A stretch of DNA of 62,226 nt from Ophioceras dolichostomum (lineage: Eukaryota; Ascomycota; Sordariomycetes; Magnaporthales; Ophioceraceae): contig PYST01000229.1 in assembly GCA_003049485.1 (NCBI GenBank), forward strand, positions 1 to 62,226, in the 5' to 3' direction. The notes beneath the pieces are model-generated. The model had not been told where the DNA came from, searched no databases, and saw only the letters and a program-made list of their open reading frames with translations. The translations under genes were made by a program, and so were the position numbers. Every line of letters starts with the position of its first letter. Position 1 is the first letter of the stretch. Of the stretch, positions 57,155 to 62,226 are shown in pieces.

Positions 57155-57961
57155 TTACCACGGCATCAGCCCACCCTCCCTCGGAGTCGCCAATGTCCTT
57201 TGAGCCCGCATCACTTGTGACTTCTCTATCTCGGAATCGATCTTAGGGTTGGCGATAGGGAGAAACCGAGCTATGAGCTCCTGCCTCAACTCCGAGATTT
57301 CGCGTCTCTCTGATCTCGTGAATGTGGCAATGGCGGCGAGAAGGCTCTCCCACTGCTTGTTGATGTGGTCGGCCCATTCTCCGAACTTCACGACGGCATT
57401 CATGTCCATGACGAAGAAAGGAGGGGGATGCGTTGCGACTAGTTCCCGCCCGGCCCAGCTGGTGGCATAGGCGCAGTTGGGGTGAAGCAGCTCGAAGCTG
57501 TGCTTATAGAGGATCATCCACTATCTTGCTTCCATAGCCCGCAGCTGTTCCATGTGCGTGGTGTCGGTCTCCTGCTGCAGGAGGTGCATCTGGTAGGTCT
57601 ACGCCTCCTCGACTTTGTCCCGGGCCCACTGAGGCATGTTCTCCTCGTTCCACACCGTCTCTCTTCACTTGTTTCCATTATGGCGCTGCAGGTCGCAGGC
57701 GGGACAGGCGGGAAAGTGTGCGTGGTTGTCGGCTACAAGGAGCAAAGGGCGATCTTGGACGTCGGGATCGTTCAGGACGTCAGTGCAGGGAGGCCCTTCG
57801 GAAAGGCTCTGCTCGGGCAGCGCGAAGTAGGCCATGTTGTCGTCGCAGAGCTGCAACAGGAGTCGGAAATCGTTCATGTTTTCCCACTCGGCGAACCATA
57901 CGATATGGCGACATTCATAAGGGGAGTCGTACCTGAATGCAGAATAAATGAGCTTGCACAT
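57155..57961 (-). pseudogene. MC-Y family, copy B (three in-frame stops)
   Basis: One continuous frame of 269 codons, ATG at 57961 (MCKLIYSAFRYDSPYEC), interrupted by TGA (57667-57665), TAG (57601-57599) and TAG (57523-57521) but with no frameshift. Its length matches the intact 261-aa copy at 60694-61479. The N-terminal half has LLQLCDDNMAYFALPEQ...PPC and the CxxC ACPACDLQRH. The C-terminal half begins WMILYKHSFELLHPN. The second TAG corresponds to a CAG in the intact copy, a C-to-T change in CpA context. Reading-frame conservation suggests recent loss or, less likely, recoding. Alternatively the last TAG is the end of an intron, since an AG lies at the same point in three copies. Confidence 0.7.
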
Positions 57962-58310
57962 TGCCGCTCTATTAATTTTAAATGCGATGCGATTTGCTTT
58001 TACAAATCAAAATTACCTTTGGTATATCTTAATGTTCAACCACCTCGACCATTGTATCGTTAATAATTACCTAGATATCATTCATTCTGCGCCCCATTCC
58101 GTCCGTCTGTCCCCATCCTACCTGACAGGCACATTGTTGCTTAGTCAACTAGGACCCACATAACCTATGACTTTACCTTATGACTGAGGCAGGAGGCCTT
58201 TGGAGATGGCTTCATTCCGGGTAGTTAATCAAGCAGGGTTTTGGCTATTGATTTTTGTGCGTGCATTTTCTGCAGCTCATACCGTCGTGGCATCCCGACC
58301 CCAAGGTATC
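57962..58310. other. Spacer between family members, nothing recognised
   Basis: AT-richer than its surroundings, no frame called. Confidence 0.45.
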
Positions 58311-58383
58311 TCCCCACGCCAGCCTCATCCCCCCGTGCCCACCAGTCGCTCCCTTTCGTGGCCCGTCGATCCCTTTCCCCCAA

Positions 58384-58741
58384 AAATGTCGAACGTCAGT
58401 TCGGAGTCGGCCGAGGTTTTGCACCTAGTTTTGCACCCACTTGACCTGATCAAGCATCAATATATCCTGAGATGCGGGTGGCAGACAAGGGCGTGTTGCA
58501 TGATGACCTCTCTATTCATCGTGAGGACGTGGTTGTCTACATTTGTCAAGGCGCGGGCCTGGCGTGTCCAATTGTGCTCGGCTTTAACGCCCCAGTCCCT
58601 AAACTTTTCGAATTTGGCCTCGTTACTAAAAACTTTTTTGGCTGCCGGTCGCTCGGAGGCTGCACCTGAGTCCTGCCGCCAATTCTGTAGGGGTGTCAGT
58701 CCGCAATCGGCGGAAGTTCGTTCAGCTGCGTTTGCACCCAC
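58384..58741 (-). pseudogene. MC-Y family, fragment C (C-terminal part, frameshifted)
   Basis: Related to the C-terminal half of the intact copy at 60694-61479. It starts with HPYRIGGRTQVQP in one frame, continues KFEKFRDWGVKAEHNW and LTMNREVIMQHALVC in another, then LDQVKWVQN followed by a TAG and PTPN with the final TGA in a third. The last 20 codons match the intact copy's end (QVEWVLEQM...PPTQH), with TAG standing where the intact copy has CAG. Not functional. Confidence 0.65.
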
Positions 58742-59046
58742 GCAATCTGCCTATGCTGCAACTCGTCCTCGAGCTCCCTGCTGCTGATAAGGGCGTGTTT
58801 CATGACTATTTCCTTGTTCAGCGTGAGGTTGTACTTCTCCGCTTTCATCAAGGATTCGGCCGCGCCGACTTGCTCCACCCAGCCGTCCTCGGCCTTCTCG
58901 ACCCAGCGACTGAAGCTTTTGTAGTGGCGATGTGACTTGACGAATATGCGTGGCTGTAGTAGGTTCCCTTTCGGCACCGGGACTCTGCCGTCGATTCTGT
59001 AAGAGTTCGCATTAACCTTTTCGAAACTGTATTTGTAGATGACCAT
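58696..59046 (-). pseudogene. MC-Y family, fragment D (C-terminal part in frame)
   Basis: Open frame from WMVIYKYSFEKVNANSYRIDGR through RIFVKSHRHYKSFSRWVEKAEDGW and LTLNKEIVMKHALI to RQIAWVQTQLNELPPIAD. It aligns along its full length with the C-terminal half of the intact copy, but the N-terminal half is missing: upstream there is a TAG and then, after 80 bases, the duplicated 5' block found about 750 bases upstream of the same point in the intact copy. About 670 bases have therefore been deleted. It overlaps the start of fragment C. Confidence 0.65.
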
Positions 59047-59127
59047 CCACTAGTTTCTCACTCACAGGTATCCCAACCCTTGCATGGGGCTCAGCGCTTC
59101 CTAACCACTTACCATCGCCTGATCACT

Positions 59128-59270
59128 CGCCGTGTTCAGCAATGTTGACGGTCGTGTGGCCTACGCGGCTGGGGTCATTCGAGTAGATAGGACGGTTAAA
59201 GGCCTGGGCATTCCTCTTCACGGCGAAGAGGTAGACATTCCGGCTGTCTCAACGGGCTCCTTTACGCGCA
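59128..59270. repeat. Duplicated upstream block, copy 1
   Basis: Starts TCACTCGCCGTGTTCA and is related, at perhaps two thirds identity by eye, to 61801-61950. It marks the 5' side of the left duplication unit. Confidence 0.6.
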
Positions 59271-60612
59271 GGTGGATTCCAGACCAAGGATGTATAAAAA
59301 GAGGCCGCCTATTCGCCTATCTCAAGGCTTCATTCATCGTACAATCTGGCATGGAGTGCCGTCACGCCCAAGTAACTCAGCCGAAAAAAAGCCGTGCACC
59401 TGTTCTATTCTGTGGGTGTCTCCTGTGCATTCTTCCCTTCCCGAAAGCGCCGTGGGGGATAGCTGGCTGAATACCACCTAATGTGAAGAAGAAACATTCT
59501 GTGACAAGCCCGGGGCTGATGCGGCTCCTTGGAGGGATTATGGCTATGACGGGCGACCTGCAAAGGAGATGAAGGTCCCAGAACGCCATGCCATCCATAT
59601 AAGTACAGGCTACTAGTAGAACAAAAACAAGACAGAACAACAAAGATATTCCAACCCGATTCCGATTCCCATGTGATGTCGTTCGTACACCCACCACAAT
59701 GCCTTTGTGCTTCTTCCCGTTTTTTCTCCGTTTCCAGGTCCCCGCTGTGGCTGAGCCGAGAAACGGGGAGGTTTGGATTTCACGGGAAGCTTTGACCGCC
59801 GTCTTGTCTCTACGCCTCTACTGAACGAGGCTCATCAAGATGATATGCTCAACTCTAGCATGCACCACGGGGTGCTTCCACTGAAAGGCCATTTGACAAG
59901 ATATCACCGTAGAGTACCTCAGCGGTTGCACTTGGAACGTGTCTGGACCACTCTAGCGTCCTTGTCTGGCCTTTATTGGTTGGTGAGGTTGGAAGATTTG
60001 AAAGTGCTCTCCAAGACCGATACGGAGGGCATGCGTCTAGCCCACGTGTCCGGCTCTGCAGGTATGTGCCCGCAGCCTTCTGTTGGAAAGGCAATGGAAA
60101 GGAACAAGCACGCGTGCAAAATACTACTGAATTCTTCTGTCTGTCTTCCAAAGGAAAGCTATCTGTGCGTTGGTGGGGAGAGCGACCTTATAAAGGCTGC
60201 TTGGTAGGTAGATGCCTTGGAAGTTGATGCCTTAGGACTGAGGCAACAGCTGCCACGTGAGCAGGTACCTACTATGAACCAACACCTTCCCTCCGTATAA
60301 AGACACTACAAGTGGCCTGCTGTACGGCGACGTTCATCGATGAACTGTGGATGTGCACTAGGACAAGAACGTGATTCAAGGAAAAAAAAAACTTGGCTCA
60401 GATAAAGCCTCCAGCTAGCCACCTACTTATAAGACTGACAATCTAACCCGGCATATTCCCCTCCCACAAGCAGGTTCTATCACCGGGAAGTCTCGGGCCA
60501 GATGCGAAGGGATCTGCTTTCACAACATTACCTATGTCCTTCTTCCAGCCCCCAGGACTACCGTGTTATATTTCCATCCAACCCATCCTGTCCCGCCTGT
60601 GCACCACCCCTG
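59271..60612. other. Spacer between duplication units, no gene recognised
   Basis: Open frames here have no relation to the MC-Y family and no recognisable domain. Confidence 0.45.
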
Positions 60613-60693
60613 CACTGCATCCCTCGCCAGCCCGATCTCCCGCCCGCTCCTCCTCCTCGTGTGCCCGTCGATCCCGTCTCGAAGTGTCGAAAG

Positions 60694-61479
60694 TCAGTGC
60701 TGAGTCGGCGGCTGCGTTCTCATCTGCTCCAACACCCACTCAACCTGCTCGCGCTGCATCGTGCGATCGAGGCCCGGGGTGCAGACGAGGGCTTGTTCCA
60801 TCATGCCCTCTCTCTTCAACATGAGATCGTCCTTCTCTCTCGGGCGCAGGGTCCTGTTCTCCTTAAGAAGGCGCATGAAATCGCTGTTGGTATCGACGAC
60901 CCAGGCCACGAAGGAATCGTAGGGCTCACGGTGCGTGAGGAACACCTCTGGGGCCAGGTTGCTCGGACGCTTCGCCTCGTCCCTGTTGCCGATTCTGTAG
61001 GGGTGCGCGTTGAGCTTCTCGAAGATGTATTTGTAGAGGATCATCGACTGTTTGCGCTCCAGGAGCCACGGCCCTTTCAGAGGTCTCGGCCCAAACGTTT
61101 TGCTGATGGCGTGCCACTCGTCGTTCCGCCTCTTCCTGAGATTCACTCTATCCTTATGGGCTAGGTGGTACTCTTCGACCATCCAGCCCTCGAAGTATAA
61201 CTTCAGCCACTTCTTCGTCTTGCAAAAGGGACAGTATTCTTTGTGGTCTTGGGTGAACCAGTGGAGATCTCGGGCGTTCGACGGAATTCCGACTTCAACG
61301 CAAGGCGGACTTTCGGCGCGCTGATTCTGAGGCAGCGCCAGGTATTTCGTCATGGGCTCGCAGAGACGAAGCAGGGGCCAGAAAAGGTCGGGGTCGGTGA
61401 GATCGGGGTCCTGCAATCGGACAAGGGAATGGCAGCTTTCCGTACCGTAGTGGAAACTTTTGTAAAGCTGAACGCACAT
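60694..61479 (-). CDS. MC-Y family protein, copy E (intact, 261 aa)
   Basis: Intronless frame with ATG at 61479 (MCVQLYKSFHYGTESC). Domain layout: N-terminal helical part with LRLCEPMTKYLALPQNQRAESPPC, a CxxC at YCPFCKTKKWLK, a basic helical linker (KDRVNLRKRRNDEW), then MILYKYIFEKLNAHPYRIGNR, FLTHREPYDSFVAWV, DLMLKREGMMEQALVC and QVEWVLEQM near the C-terminus. Cys spacing suggests one metal site. This is the only complete undamaged member in the 57-62 kb block and the reference for the broken copies. Function unknown; no signal peptide or membrane helix is seen. Confidence 0.78.
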   Translation of the reverse strand: MCVQLYKSFHYGTESCHSLVRLQDPDLTDPDLFWPLLRLCEPMTKYLALPQNQRAESPPCVEVGIPSNARDLHWFTQDHKEYCPFCKTKKWLKLYFEGWMVEEYHLAHKDRVNLRKRRNDEWHAISKTFGPRPLKGPWLLERKQSMILYKYIFEKLNAHPYRIGNRDEAKRPSNLAPEVFLTHREPYDSFVAWVVDTNSDFMRLLKENRTLRPREKDDLMLKREGMMEQALVCTPGLDRTMQREQVEWVLEQMRTQPPTQH

Positions 61480-62226
61480 TGTGGATTGATGATGCTGTGC
61501 TTGCTGGAGATTCAGGTTTTGTACGTCCTATGGTAGATCGAGAGCGAGGTCGACGGCCTTATATGTTTCGCCTCAATATCCGGTGAATCGCGCCCCTCAT
61601 CCTCAAATCCTGCCAGTTATGCTGTCCTGGTCACGTTTGCGAGCACCAACGGCATGATTTGGGAGGCCTAACCACAGCTTTCCCTTCACTCGTGGCATCC
61701 CATCCCACACAGAATCCTGTATCGCCACATGATGCATCGAACCAGGACCTGGCCGGTGCGCAGTGGCCGTGAGTAAGGGCCTGGTCCGGAGAAGAAAGCT
61801 TCACTCGCCGTGTTCACAGTCTTGTGGCCGTCGATAGACGTGGTTATTCGAGCACACAGGAGACAGTCCAGGCCCTGATGATCACTCCTTCACAGCGAGC
61901 AGATATTTCGGCTGTTTCAATGGGCCCCTTCATGCGTGCATGCCACAACAAGGTTGCTTGAAAAGGGGTCACCTGACCTCTGCGCAGAAAGCCTCTGGGA
62001 CCTCATCAGAGCCCGTTTGCTTGACCTCGTCACTTTGGTGTTTGCTACGGGAATCTTGTGTCTGATAACCTCACATTATTTGGCAGCATTCATCACTAGC
62101 GCTGCGGTGGTTAGTCCGCACGGGGACTCCCGACTGCGTGCAACAACTCTCCCCTCTCCACATTCATGGGACGGTCCCACTTTTCTTAGTGACTTCCACC
62201 CAAATCCACCAAAAAACCTAACATTG
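61480..62226. other. Upstream region of copy E with duplicated block
   Basis: Contains the second copy of the duplicated block (about 61801-61950, also starting TCACTCGCCGTGTTCA) and presumably the copy E promoter. No gene seen up to the right edge. Confidence 0.5.

Overview
This is a stretch of filamentous ascomycete nuclear genome (Pezizomycotina, most likely Sordariomycetes; no finer placement is claimed). The reasons are the short GT-AG introns, the set of single-copy eukaryotic genes (VPS4, NOP56, prefoldin 6, ubiquitin-S27a fusion, ribosomal protein S26, AMSH-type deubiquitinase), a fungal nitric-oxide-reductase P450 (CYP55 type), a fungal GH18 chitinase, and a Tad-like LINE fragment. 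Exon boundaries given here were derived by hand from splice consensus and reading-frame closure. For most multi-exon genes the summed exons close in frame at the length expected for the family.

Left third (3.7-13.3 kb): remains of a sugar-acid catabolic cluster. Two genes look intact: a DapA-family 2-keto-3-deoxy-sugar-acid aldolase (+) and a DgoD-type galactonate dehydratase (-). Between them lie broken genes: a dihydroxyacetone kinase carrying an approximately 300-bp insertion, a KduD-like short-chain dehydrogenase, and a sorbitol-dehydrogenase-like MDR. The last two are joined in frame in one open stretch, apparently by a deletion. The intact pair fits a non-phosphorylated De Ley-Doudoroff type route (galactonate to KDGal to pyruvate plus glyceraldehyde).

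Middle (15.7-41.9 kb): ordinary housekeeping and metabolic genes. They are a disordered hypothetical protein, AMSH-like JAMM protease, an unknown 221-aa protein, prefoldin 6, VPS4, NOP56, a GH18 chitinase, ubiquitin-S27a and S26 ribosomal protein genes head to head, an unknown 97-aa protein and P450nor. AMSH and VPS4, which both act with ESCRT-III, lie within 5 kb of each other.

Right third (43.5-62.2 kb): accessory-looking DNA. It holds a DUF3669-like protein whose long frame is interrupted by one in-frame TAG, two hypothetical genes, a 5'-truncated LINE with a (TAC)n tail and a 15-bp target-site duplication, an ankyrin protein, and a local family of at least five related genes or fragments beginning MC..xY (two intact, one with three in-frame stops, two fragments). 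Single-N joins and an N-gap show that the assembly is imperfect at the LINE and in an S26 intron.
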